A stretch of 64,000 nt of DNA, from NCBI GenBank assembly GCA_963210315.1, contig OY723251.1, positions 620,001 to 684,000 of the forward strand, read 5' to 3'. Shown one piece after another: positions 31,697-40,600 of this stretch. Numbering within the stretch: the first letter of the stretch is position 1; each line of letters opens with the position of its first letter. A program made the translations under genes and the position numbers. The notes beneath the pieces are model-generated. The model saw only the letters and a list, made by a program, of their open reading frames with translations. It was not told the origin of the DNA and did no database searches. The DNA is from Rhynchopus euleeides. Lineage: Eukaryota > Euglenozoa > Diplonemea > Diplonemida > Diplonemidae.

Positions 31697-34600
31697 TCAC
31701 GAGATCAGGTAGTCCTTCTCGCTGTGCTCCGTCACCCCTGCCTCAGCCAGGTAGCGTAGGGCCCCCTTGCAGTTGTGCAGCAGCAGGTTGTGCACGCTTG
31801 TGGCTGTGAGGTGGTGTCGGGCTGACGCTGTCGCGGGACAGCCGAAGAATAGGTGCTTCAGCGAGACCCCAGGCGGGGGGCTGTCCGGCGCAAGCTTCAG
31901 GCAGGGTTTGCACGGTGGTTGTGCGCTGCCCGGGACGTCGTGGTCGTACACCAGGCGGTGGTGGTCGGCCCGGAGGCGGCGGATGGTGGTTTCCCCTAAG
32001 CGGGTAAGGCCCTCCATGCGGAGGTCAGGGCGCTGCAGTCGCGTCTCCCCGATTCCTGACCGATACGCGTACACGCTGTCTGTGCGGGGCAACGTGGTCC
32101 CGCTGTATATGTGTCGGCGGAGGGTGACACGGGCCGACGCGAGGCTGATCGGCTCCATCTGGGGCTTGAACGCACCGATCTGCGCCTGCTTGTCAGCAAG
32201 TTCGTTCCCTACCACCCCAACATGCGACGGGATGTAGCGGAGGTGGGTGGTGACATCGTATGTTTGGGCGAGCTTGCGCAGCCTCTGCCAGATGTCCCAT
32301 TCGGTGGACCCCCTCGCTCGCTGGGGGCCGCTCAGCAGTGCATTCAGTGCGCTCTGCGAGTCGGTGAGGATGGCGACCGTTTCGCCTTGGGTTACCACGG
32401 TGCATAGGTGGGCGAGGGATTCTCTGATGGCCACCAGCTCTGCCTGGTAGCTGATGCAACGGAGTCCTGCCGGCCAGGCGAGCTTTTTCTTGAGGCGGCC
32501 CTCCGGCATGCTGTACACCGCTGCGCCCGCGCCGCCCTGTTGCTGCCGCGATGTGGAGTTGGAGACTGACCCGTCGGTGTAGACATGCCAGGCGCACGTC
32601 GGGAGGGCCTGGATGGTCTGCTCTGCCAGGTCCCGGAGGGTGTCTTTCGGGGTGGCGGCCTTCGGGGCGGTGAGCCCCGGCAGCGTCGCCAGGATGTGCA
32701 CTCGTGGCAGCACCAGGTTCCATTCCCAGGGGGGGATGGGGTGTGCTGCATGCAGGGGGGCCAGCAGGGGGGTGCGCCCGTCGACCTTCGAGGATTTCAC
32801 CAGACTCCGTGCCTGATGTAGCCAGCTGCCTCCCGTGTTCCCGGTATTTAGTTGCGCCCGGTATCCTGGGGAGTGGGGCACGCGGCGGAAGCGTTCGTGG
32901 TCTGTGCACACCGCAACCTTGAAGTCGAGGTCGAGGTCTCGTAGGTGTGATTCCCAGAGGAGCTTCGCCGTGCTGGTGTTCTTCATGCAGCCTGTGATAA
33001 TCAGGGCTGCGGTGCGGTGGACATCTTGCAGGCGTTTGAGGTTCCTCGCGGTCAGGCCAGGGGTGTAAACGCTTGCGGCGTACATCAGGATGGGGTAGAC
33101 ATACGTCAGGTAGGCCTGGCGCAGCGTGTCTCCACTTGAGCCCCAGTCGGTGCCTGCCAACATACGCAGTATGCTCAGGCGTCGCATACAGGTGGTCACG
33201 ACGTGGTCGACGTGGTCCGACATCGTGTAGCAGGCATCGATGTAAACCCCGAGGTATTTTGCTGTGGAGTCGTGCTGGAGGGGGGTGCCGTCTGGGAGCT
33301 CCATGCGCTTGTGCTCGCCCAGTGCTTCAGGCGTCGTTCCCATCAGCGTGTAGCAGCACTTGCTGGGGGAGAGCTGCAGCCCGTGGAGTGGGACTTCGGC
33401 GGCGAGTGCTGATATGACGCCCTGTGCGGTGCTTAGGGCGTCGGTGTAGGTGTCCCCGACGACGAGTACTGCAATGTCATCTGCGAACACCGCAGGGTGG
33501 ACGTCCGGGGAGGCGGTGATGGCTCGAGATACGTCATCCATCACGCAGTTGAAGAGCAGGGGCGAGAGCACTGTTCCTTGTGGGACACCGTTGTTGAAGT
33601 CGTAGTAGTCGCTTCTCACCCCGTGCACCTGTGCGGCGGCCCGGCGGTTGCTGAGGTAGTTGTGCAGCCATCGGGTGAACTTCGGGGGGAAGCCCTTTCG
33701 TCTGACGCTGTTGATGACTGCGAGCTTGCTGACCTTGTCGAAGGCTTTCTCGAGGTCGAAGTACAGGGTGACAGCTGCCTTCCCGGAGGAGAGGGCGTCC
33801 GTCGCTGTTTGGGTGATGTAGGCTAGCTGGTCGGTTGTCGATCTCAGTCGCTGGAATCCCGCTTGGTTCGGGCAGTGCCCCTCGACTTGCGGGTATGCGT
33901 CGTCAAGCATGAGCTGCTCCATGCGCCTCTTCACCATTTTTTCCAGTACCTTGCATGCTGTGCTGGTGAGCGCAATTGGTCGGTACGAGGATGCTGCCGT
34001 CGCTGGCTTCCCCGGTTTCAGGATCGGGACGATGACTGCTCGCGTCCATGCGTCGGGGAGGATGCCGCTGTTCCACGACAGGTTGAGCACGTGCAGGAGT
34101 CCCTGCCGCGCTTGGGGGCCGAGGTGCATCAGCAGTTCGTTGTTGAGGTCGTCAGGCCCTGGGGATTTTCGCTCCTGCAGTTCGGACAGGGCTGCGCTCA
34201 GCTCCTCTTTGGAGAAGTCGTCTTCGGCAGCTGAGAGCTCGGGGGGTGTCTGGCCATTCGCATGTTGCGGGGTGGGTACCGATTGTGACTGTTGGTCGTT
34301 CCCTTCACTGATCTTGGCGTAGTGGCTGCAGAGGAGGTCCGCCTTAGCTTTGGGGTCGGTCACCGGGACCCCTCCGTCGACAAGCGGGAAGGCGGCCTGT
34401 TGAAGTTTGCGGCCGTCGAGTTCTCGCACAAGCCGGAAGGTGGCGCCGAGGTCGCTGCTGGTGCTCGCAGCCTGGCACCTGGTTTCCCAAGTTGTGCGTT
34501 TTGCTTCGAGGACGGCGTTGGTGGCGTCGGTGGTCAGCTTGTCCAGTTTGTCGTAGTCGTCCTGGGACAGGTGTGTAGTCTGGGCGTGTCTGCGTGATTC

Positions 34601-35662
34601 TTCGTTCCGCGCCCGTACCGCGCGTTTCACCTTGCTCGTGAACCACCTCTTGCGGGGGCGTGAGCTACGCTTCGTCGGGATGTGCTTGGCTGCGACCGTT
34701 CGCACCAGTCCAAGCCACTTGTGGAAGGACTCCTTCGGGTCACACCACTTCGTCACTTTGCGTGATAGCCGTTCGAGCTCCTCGGTGAAGGCGGGCCAGT
34801 CCGCTGCTGCCCAGTTCCACAGTTGACGGGCCTTGGCTGCCGGGTGTGTCGCAGCTGCTGGCGTTCGTTCAAAAGGGACGGTGTATTGGATGGCGAAGTG
34901 GTCTGATTGCCACTGGTCCAGGGTATTCCAGGTGACCTCCCCCAACTCGTAGTGGGCGAAGACGATGTCCGGCGAGGACTTGGAGTCGCGGCGCATGCGT
35001 GTGGGGTGGTCGGGGTCGTTGCACAGTGACATGCCGTTGAGGAGGGACCAGTGGTACAGATCAGTTCCCTTGTTGTCACAGCGCGCATGTTTATCCCAGG
35101 CACGGTTGTGGATGTTGAAGTCGCCAGCTATGACGGACTCCGGCGTGTGTGGTAGCAGGGATGTAGAGAAGTCATCGTGGCGTGGGTCGTTGCTAGTGCC
35201 GACTCCCGAGGGGCGGTACACATTGGTGAACGTGACGGCGCTTTCCGGTCCCGTGACTCGCACTGTGAGGGTCTCTGTTACACTAGCGTCTGGTGCGGTG
35301 GCAATGAGAGTCGCGTGTAGGTCCTCCCGCACTAGCGTTGCGATCCCGCCTCCGGAGGTGAGCGTCCCTTTACAGCGCTTCTGGGTGCGGCGTCGGAGAA
35401 ATGTGGAGTAGCCCGGGAACTTGGGGTCTCCCCCCTGTGCTGCTCGGAGCTCTTGCAGATGCACGACGTCGTACCGTTGGGTTGCGAGGTGGTGCTGTAG
35501 TTCCGCTTTTTTCGCCTCGGTGAGACCGTTGCAGTTCCAGGTCAGGCACTTGAGGTGCTGTGCCGGACCAGGGTTCTGCTCGATGTCACCCGCCCGGAGG
35601 AGAAGGTCTCGCTTGGTCTCGAAGATGTGGCGCGGTCGGTTTGGGGATGGCGGGCTTCCCCG
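31697..35662 (-). CDS. Retrotransposon ORF2: 2A, APE endonuclease, reverse transcriptase, RNase H, zinc finger
   Basis: The frame is open from the codon after UGA (CGG at 35660-35662) to the stop at 31697, 1321 codons. It is in the same frame as ORF1. After the 2A proline (35564-35566) come TWNCNGL, VVHLQE, GDFNIHN, SPDIVF and SDHFAI, which are the AP-endonuclease-like motifs. Next are YRPIALT, YFDLEKAFDKV, GVPQGTVLSP and FADDIAV (reverse transcriptase). Then come HVYTDGS, YQAELVAI, ILTDSQSAL and YIPSHVGVVGNELAD (RNase H with its acidic residues and His). Last is CKPC with a downstream SLKHLFFGC (zinc finger). All catalytic residues are present and there is no internal stop or frameshift. The first in-frame AUG lies deep inside the endonuclease, so independent initiation would give a truncated enzyme. 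Confidence 0.9.
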   Translation of the reverse strand, partial: RGSPPSPNRPRHIFETKRDLLLRAGDIEQNPGPAQHLKCLTWNCNGLTEAKKAELQHHLATQRYDVVHLQELRAAQGGDPKFPGYSTFLRRRTQKRCKGTLTSGGGIATLVREDLHATLIATAPDASVTETLTVRVTGPESAVTFTNVYRPSGVGTSNDPRHDDFSTSLLPHTPESVIAGDFNIHNRAWDKHARCDNKGTDLYHWSLLNGMSLCNDPDHPTRMRRDSKSSPDIVFAHYELGEVTWNTLDQWQSDHFAIQYTVPFERTPAAATHPAAKARQLWNWAAADWPAFTEELERLSRKVTKWCDPKESFHKWLGLVRTVAAKHIPTKRSSRPRKRWFTSKVKRAVRARNEESRRHAQTTHLSQDDYDKLDKLTTDATNAVLEAKRTTWETRCQAASTSSDLGATFRLVRELDGRKLQQAAFPLVDGGVPVTDPKAKADLLCSHYAKISEGNDQQSQSVPTPQHANGQTPPELSAAEDDFSKEELSAALSELQERKSPGPDDLNNELLMHLGPQARQGLLHVLNLSWNSGILPDAWTRAVIVPILKPGKPATAASSYRPIALTSTACKVLEKMVKRRMEQLMLDDAYPQVEGHCPNQAGFQRLRSTTDQLAYITQTATDALSSGKAAVTLYFDLEKAFDKVSKLAVINSVRRKGFPPKFTRWLHNYLSNRRAAAQVHGVRSDYYDFNNGVPQGTVLSPLLFNCVMDDVSRAITASPDVHPAVFADDIAVLVVGDTYTDALSTAQGVISALAAEVPLHGLQLSPSKCCYTLMGTTPEALGEHKRMELPDGTPLQHDSTAKYLGVYIDACYTMSDHVDHVVTTCMRRLSILRMLAGTDWGSSGDTLRQAYLTYVYPILMYAASVYTPGLTARNLKRLQDVHRTAALIITGCMKNTSTAKLLWESHLRDLDLDFKVAVCTDHERFRRVPHSPGYRAQLNTGNTGGSWLHQARSLVKSSKVDGRTPLLAPLHAAHPIPPWEWNLVLPRVHILATLPGLTAPKAATPKDTLRDLAEQTIQALPTCAWHVYTDGSVSNSTSRQQQGGAGAAVYSMPEGRLKKKLAWPAGLRCISYQAELVAIRESLAHLCTVVTQGETVAILTDSQSALNALLSGPQRARGSTEWDIWQRLRKLAQTYDVTTHLRYIPSHVGVVGNELADKQAQIGAFKPQMEPISLASARVTLRRHIYSGTTLPRTDSVYAYRSGIGETRLQRPDLRMEGLTRLGETTIRRLRADHHRLVYDHDVPGSAQPPCKPCLKLAPDSPPPGVSLKHLFFGCPATASARHHLTATSVHNLLLHNCKGALRYLAEAGVTEHSEKDYLIS
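35564..35611 (-). other. 2A ribosome-skipping motif RDLLLRAGDIEQNPGP
   Basis: Sixteen codons matching the consensus D-(V/I)-E-x-N-P-G-P, with the usual Leu-rich, G-preceded upstream segment. Separation is expected between GGT (35567-35569) and CCG (35564-35566). The endonuclease motif TWNCNG begins ten residues after that proline. 2A-like sequences are known in trypanosome L1Tc/Ingi and in some animal APE-type non-LTR elements. Activity here is inferred from sequence only. Confidence 0.88.
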
Positions 35663-35665
35663 TCA
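35641..35665 (-). promoter_or_regulatory. Candidate leaky stop: UGA-CGG between ORF1 and ORF2
   Basis: UGA (35665-35663) is followed by CGG, which is the type of context used for readthrough by several plant RNA viruses (UGA-CGG or UGA-CUA). Immediately downstream GGGGA can pair with UCCCC across a 9-nt loop, a weak 5-bp hairpin closer to the stop than usual. Alternatively a CGA arginine codon mutated to UGA at a CpG in this copy. Confidence 0.55.
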
Positions 35666-37429
35666 GTTGAAGAGGGGCTCTTCACACAGGCGTTTCTGCA
35701 CCGGCTCCGCCGGGGCCATGTGCTTCGTGCGGAGGGTTGTAGTCCGAGTCGGGGTGAGTGTCCGGCTTTTCTTCTTAGGAGTCAGCCCCGTGCGTGTCCG
35801 GGGCTTCGGGGAGGCGGACTTCGGGGGTGGGCCCTTGGTCCCCCGGTCTGGGGTGGTGGAGGCCGGGTCGGCCTTTCGAGGAAGGGGGTTGGAGCCCGGC
35901 TTGGTCTGCTTCTTCGGCTTAGATTGCGGCTTCGTTGCCGCCTCCAGGTGCTGCAGGCGAGCCTGCATCGCTCGCAGGGCGGCCGTGAACTGGCTCTCCT
36001 GGTTCACGGCCCGCTCCTCTGCCGCGGTGGCCCGCCGCTCTGCCTCGGCGGCACGCCGCTCTGCCTGCTCGAGGAGGGCTTGCACCCTGGCGAGGTTGGC
36101 GGTGGCGGTGGCTGCTGCGGCGGCGGTGGCGGCGGCGGCGGGGTCGGTGGTCGTGGTGGCGTGGGGCGTTGGGGCGTTGTCCTTCATCTCAGCGTCGATT
36201 TTGGACTTCTTCTTTTTGCTCTTGTTGCTCTTCGTCTTCTTTGTCGCCTTGTTCGCCAGCTCACTCCCCGGCACTCCCTGCGGCTGCTCCGGGGCTGCGG
36301 GAGGTGGGGTCGGCTTCGGCGGGGGCTTGGTGCGCTTTGCCCTCCGTCGGCGGGGGAAGAGCCCCAGGTCCTCGGGCTCGCGGTACCGCCGCAACACCAG
36401 GTAGGTGTTGCTGTCGACGCAGTACGCGCCGAGTTTTTGGGGGGCGGTGGGGGCGCGCAGCAGCACTGCTCGCCCGTTCGGTTCCCTGGCTGACGCCAGG
36501 ATGTGGGCCTGCCAGCCTATTTCCTCTAGCAGGTCCCTGGTGCAGCGGGCGGTGTACTGTGTGGGCAGCCCTTCCAGTACATATTTCCCCTGCAGGGGGG
36601 TTGCAGCTTCGTCACCGACGACTGCTGCCGTGGCACAGTGCCCGGCGGTGTTCGGCACTGCGATGCCGAGGCCGCCCTTCACCAGGACGACCCTTCCGCT
36701 CAGCCGGCCCGCCTTCTCCTGTGCCTGCTGGATGGTGGCGTCGAGCGGCAGGCGCACGACTGTGTCGGGGTGTGTGGTGGTGTGGAAATGGGGGCGGCAG
36801 AAGATGTCGCTCTCGCCGCTCGCACGCAGCAGGTCCTTGACCTGTCGACTGTCCACACCCACCTTGAAGCGGCGGGCCCAGGTGGTGCCGGTCATCGCGA
36901 TGACCGCGTCCGGCTCCGCGCCGTGGGCCCGCAGCCAGGTGCGGATGTGTGTGTGTGTGAGGGGGGTGGCTGGCGGTGCTTCCATCACCACCCACTCCCG
37001 GGTGCCCTTGGGGGCTTTCAGGCCCGGGCTGCTGCTAGCCCCGTAGTGTACGGGGTCACTGTGGAGCTGCAGCAGGTGCCGCCGCAGCCCCCGGGTCTCG
37101 CCGTCGCGCTCGACCAGGAGGGAGAGGACACGGCTGCGCCCCTTCCCCCCCTCCGTCGCCTCGACGGTCAGGATTGCCGCCGGTCCCGGCGGCGGGTGCT
37201 CCCTGCACCTCGCGATCAGGCGCTGTGCGTCGCCTTTGGCGCACAGCATAATGCCGCCCTTGGCGGCCAGCTCGTCTGTTGAGTGCCTGACGTCGGCACT
37301 CCACTCCTTCTCCCGCAACACCCATCGCTGCTTCCTCCCTGCAGCTTCGCTCGGCGCCGGCTTAGCCGACGCCTCCCCAGGGAACCCCGTCGTGGAGGGG
37401 TGCAGGGGGACAGAGGCAGCGTGGGACAT
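35663..37429 (-). CDS. Retrotransposon ORF1, Gag-like nucleic-acid-binding protein (588 aa)
   Basis: The ATG at 37429 is the first in the element, and TGA is at 35663. The N-terminal ~350 residues form an unrecognised globular region (for example VDSRQVKDLLRASGESDIFC). A Pro/Lys-rich basic stretch follows (RRRRAKRT, KKTKSNKSKKKKSK), then an Ala-rich segment and a strong coiled coil at about 447-498 (EQAERRAAEAERRATAAEER). The basic Ser/Thr/Pro-rich tail ends CEEPLFN. There is no CCHC knuckle. Coiled coil plus basic regions fit an ORF1 RNA chaperone that packages element RNA. Position upstream of ORF2 in the same frame supports this. Confidence 0.8.
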   Translation of the reverse strand: MSHAASVPLHPSTTGFPGEASAKPAPSEAAGRKQRWVLREKEWSADVRHSTDELAAKGGIMLCAKGDAQRLIARCREHPPPGPAAILTVEATEGGKGRSRVLSLLVERDGETRGLRRHLLQLHSDPVHYGASSSPGLKAPKGTREWVVMEAPPATPLTHTHIRTWLRAHGAEPDAVIAMTGTTWARRFKVGVDSRQVKDLLRASGESDIFCRPHFHTTTHPDTVVRLPLDATIQQAQEKAGRLSGRVVLVKGGLGIAVPNTAGHCATAAVVGDEAATPLQGKYVLEGLPTQYTARCTRDLLEEIGWQAHILASAREPNGRAVLLRAPTAPQKLGAYCVDSNTYLVLRRYREPEDLGLFPRRRRAKRTKPPPKPTPPPAAPEQPQGVPGSELANKATKKTKSNKSKKKKSKIDAEMKDNAPTPHATTTTDPAAAATAAAAATATANLARVQALLEQAERRAAEAERRATAAEERAVNQESQFTAALRAMQARLQHLEAATKPQSKPKKQTKPGSNPLPRKADPASTTPDRGTKGPPPKSASPKPRTRTGLTPKKKSRTLTPTRTTTLRTKHMAPAEPVQKRLCEEPLFN

Positions 37430-37671
37430 TGTGTGTGTGATGTGTCAGTTGTGTTCCCCTGGAGGGCATACCCGGGTATAACCGGGTATAATAGTTGACA
37501 TGCAAGTATTATACTTGTATTTTTACTTGATATACATGTATTTTACATGTATATTTCAGGCATATACATGTATTATACATGTATAATAGTTGACATGCAA
37601 GTATTATACATGTATAATACATGTATTATACTTGTAGTTATACATGTAAAATTTACAAGATCCCACCGTGT

Positions 37672-40600
37672 ATGCCCCCTTCCCCCCCCCCCCCCCCATC
37701 CCCCCGGCAGCGAACGACCTTCCCATCAGGGGATAAAGCAAAAGTGCTTGGAAGGGAGGCACCTTCGCACGCTCTTTTAGCACCCCCCCTTTTGTTTCGG
37801 AGAGGAGGAGTGTGATTGTATGATGGTCGAAAAAGTGAAAGCAAAAAAAACCAAGTCTTCCTACGCTTCCCCCTCGGGATGAGTGGGGGGGGGAGGTATC
37901 GAAGCTCGGGCGAGGAGGGGCGAGGGGGAGTGTTGAGCAGCGTGCACAGGGAGAGCCGGCGACCGGGGACGAAAGCAAGTCACCTGACACTCCTCCGGGA
38001 CGTAAAGAACCGCACGCGGAAAGTCGGGAGAGAGAGAGAGGGGGTGGGGGAGAAGGAGAGGGGAGGGGGTGTGGGGGGGGTGGGGTAATCCGTTGGGTGG
38101 TGCTGTCTAAGTCTTCGGGTTTTCGAGGGAGTAAATTTCTCGGAAGCCCTCCTGAGAGGGGGGGGGGGGGAGGGGCAACGGTGGGGCTGAAAGCGTGGCA
38201 CCGTAACGCCCTCGTGTCTCCCCGTACAAGATGGGAAGGGTCCTGTTTTGTGTTTTAGACCCCGAAAGGGGAGGGTGGTTGTGGTATCCTGCCTAGCAAG
38301 ATCTGAAGAGACCGGACTCCTTTCGCTTTCTGGCCGAACGCCCTTTTCAACGAAAAGGAACAAAAAAAAAGAGGGGGTCTTGGAGCTGTGTTCTCTGTGA
38401 TTTCTCCAAGCAGTGCCTGCCGAATGCATGTGTGCAGGATACCGAACGCTGCCACGAGTGTTTTCGTGTGAAGAGATGGTTATCCTCAAGCATCAGCACC
38501 GAACTACAATTTTCGTCTGAGCGCACTTGTGTCTCAAGGCTGTGTTGAGTCCCTGCAAGTGGCATTGAAGCGTCCGTCCTGAAGCTTCAGTCCTCCGGCT
38601 TCCTTCGCTACTTTGCGGCTTCGCAACGCTTCGTCGCGGAGTCAACAGTAAGCCAAAATACCAGGTTCGTTCCATTCTTTTCTCGAAACACAACAAGCAC
38701 CGACGAATCTTCCGGCTGAGCGCGCCATCTGCACTGGATCCCCTCCCTCTTGGTACAAAAAAATATGATAAAAATATACCCAGGGGACGGCACCGGCTTT
38801 GTTAAACACAGAGTCTTGCAAACAACCCGCAGCAGGAACCAGGCGCACTCGAACACTACTCTTGACCGGGTGGGAGAGATGAGGAGCGGGAGTAATGAAG
38901 AGAAAGGTAAGGTCCAGAGCCGATCTCCCTTCACTCAATTGAGCGGGGGTGCATGGGGGTATTGAAATAGAAGTAGAAGGGAGAGGGTGTATGGGTGTCG
39001 GGGGCGGGGGGGGGGGGGCAGCTTGAAGGAGCAGCTTCTCTCTCCACAGCATACCGCTTCCATCGCGCGTGTGAGTGAGTATTGTCGTGAGCATTGATTG
39101 GCTATTTTTTCAAGGAGGGTGGGGAGGGGATCTTCGACAATCGGCAGTTTGCGGCAGAAGCTTGGCAATGTTTCCAACGGAAGCCGAGAAAACAAGTCGA
39201 CCAAAACAATCACGCCTCTTCAGCACCCTTGGTGAAGGTCCCTGCCTCCGGACCCCTCCCCAAGGATATGTCTTTGCATACCCTTTTTTTGCGAGGGGAG
39301 CTCACCCAAAATAAATTTACTCAGCACCGCGCGGTGGAGAAAGAGTACACTGTGCCCCATATCGGAGCCAAGCCATGGGATGCATCAACAGCACCGTCAC
39401 TGGGTGGAGCACCCCTGGGCCTTGGCACGACAACCGTAGGGGTTGGAGAGACAAATTGCCTTATGCCTGGCATCTGGGAACACAACACTGATGAAACACA
39501 ACACACGGATCACGGCTATAGGGGAGGGCGGCATGGGTGCCCCCCTCTCTATCTCTCTTTCACTTCAGGACAACACGCTGCAGCATGGCTAGGATGACCA
39601 CCAAGTGGGTGGCTTCTTTCGCATGCTCGTGTGGGCGGCAAGGCACACACACAGCAAGCAACCAAACGTGCTCTTTTCGCTAACCCCGACGTTCATCAGG
39701 TCCAAGGGGTCTGATGAAGTGGTGTGAGTGGGGCGTAAAGTTCCCCCCAGTTGGGCTACGCCAAGAGCGGTTGCTGCTGGACGGTGTTGCGATATACTTT
39801 TATGAGAGGGGAGATCGGCAAACCTTCTGCATGTCATCACGACCCCACACACATCCTGCCCTATAGCTTTTGGAAAGGCTGGGAAAACACTGCAACAAGG
39901 AAACACGATTCTCACGGAGAAGGAAAGACGGGGCAAGGGAGAGGGGGTTTAGATGAGGAGACTGTGAGAGGGGGGGGGGCAGAAGTGTTGTCTGAATCCT
40001 TTCAGCCGAGTGAAAAATGACGAAAGGGGTGATGATGGGTGATGGTAGGCGGGGGGTCGGGGAGGGGAGGGGGGGGGGGAGGGTAGGGTAGGGTAGGAGG
40101 GTGTTTGGTTGGGAAGGGGTAGGATGGAGAAGACAGGGGGGGGGGGGGGGGAGCGGGCGGTAGCGCAATTCTGGAGGGGGGTGGGAAAAAAAATAAGGCC
40201 AGGCTCCCCATCTCGCTTGAGCCTCTCGCGCCTGATTTTTTTTCTTCTTCTTCACTCCCTATAGAATGCAATTCCGCTGTTCCCCTCACTTCCCACACCT
40301 CCCCACCCACCAACACTCTCCCCTGCGATATTGGTGCAGTCACCATAAACCCAGGCATGGCACCTGTGCCAACCTGGACATGGCAATCTGCCCGTTGTGA
40401 TCAGGGCCTGGTAATACCTCACTTCTTGACAACGTTGCAAAGGTGCAGCAATCCCCAGTGTGAACACCACGTGGACCATGGTATTACATAGTGTTGTGAC
40501 AATTCAGATCAACAGATGTGGTGGGAGATGGCGGAAGGGAGCAGTGTCGATCACACACAGCGGGTGTGTCTGTCTGTGAAAGTGGGAGGAGGGGCGGCGG

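Larger units (their letters stand above)
31320..37485 (-). mobile_element. Full-length-looking APE-type non-LTR retrotransposon (ORF1-UGA-2A-ORF2)
   Basis: About 6.17 kb on the minus strand. It has a short 5' leader (about 56 nt), ORF1, an in-frame UGA, a 2A motif, ORF2 (endonuclease, reverse transcriptase, RNase H, zinc finger) and a ~370-nt 3' UTR. The 3' UTR ends in tandem TCGTTCAAAA units rather than a plain poly(A). The copy is bounded by a 29-bp exact direct repeat (31291-31319 and 37486-37514; 38 bp with one mismatch). That word also occurs a third time in the flanking foldback element (37581-37609), so its use as a target duplication is suggestive only. RNase H together with an APE endonuclease points to the I/Ingi/Tad/R1-like part of the non-LTR tree. 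Confidence 0.88.
30783..37671. mobile_element. Foldback element with ~180-bp TIRs, split by a retrotransposon
   Basis: Left and right ends begin ACACGGTGGGATCTTGTAAA and its inverse. They stay nearly identical for about 180 bp (30783-30965 versus 37486-37671). The arms consist of shuffled ACATGTATAATACTTGCATG-type palindromic words. Without the retrotransposon the element would be about 0.7 kb. It has no ORF of its own and no clear target duplication. Confidence 0.78.

Noticed and set aside
35663-35665. UGA as selenocysteine or a reassigned sense codon
   Set aside because: TGA terminates the aldonolactone oxidase and the copper-radical oxidase in this window, so it is a normal stop. No selenoprotein context or SECIS-like structure was seen.
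35555-36493. Plus-strand frames opposite retrotransposon ORF1
   Set aside because: Gly/Leu/Arg-rich antisense of the Ala/Pro-rich ORF1, no domain.
31291-37514. 29-bp flanking repeat as definitive target-site duplication
   Set aside because: The same word occurs again at 37581-37609 in the foldback element, so the match could be pre-existing. Kept only as suggestive.
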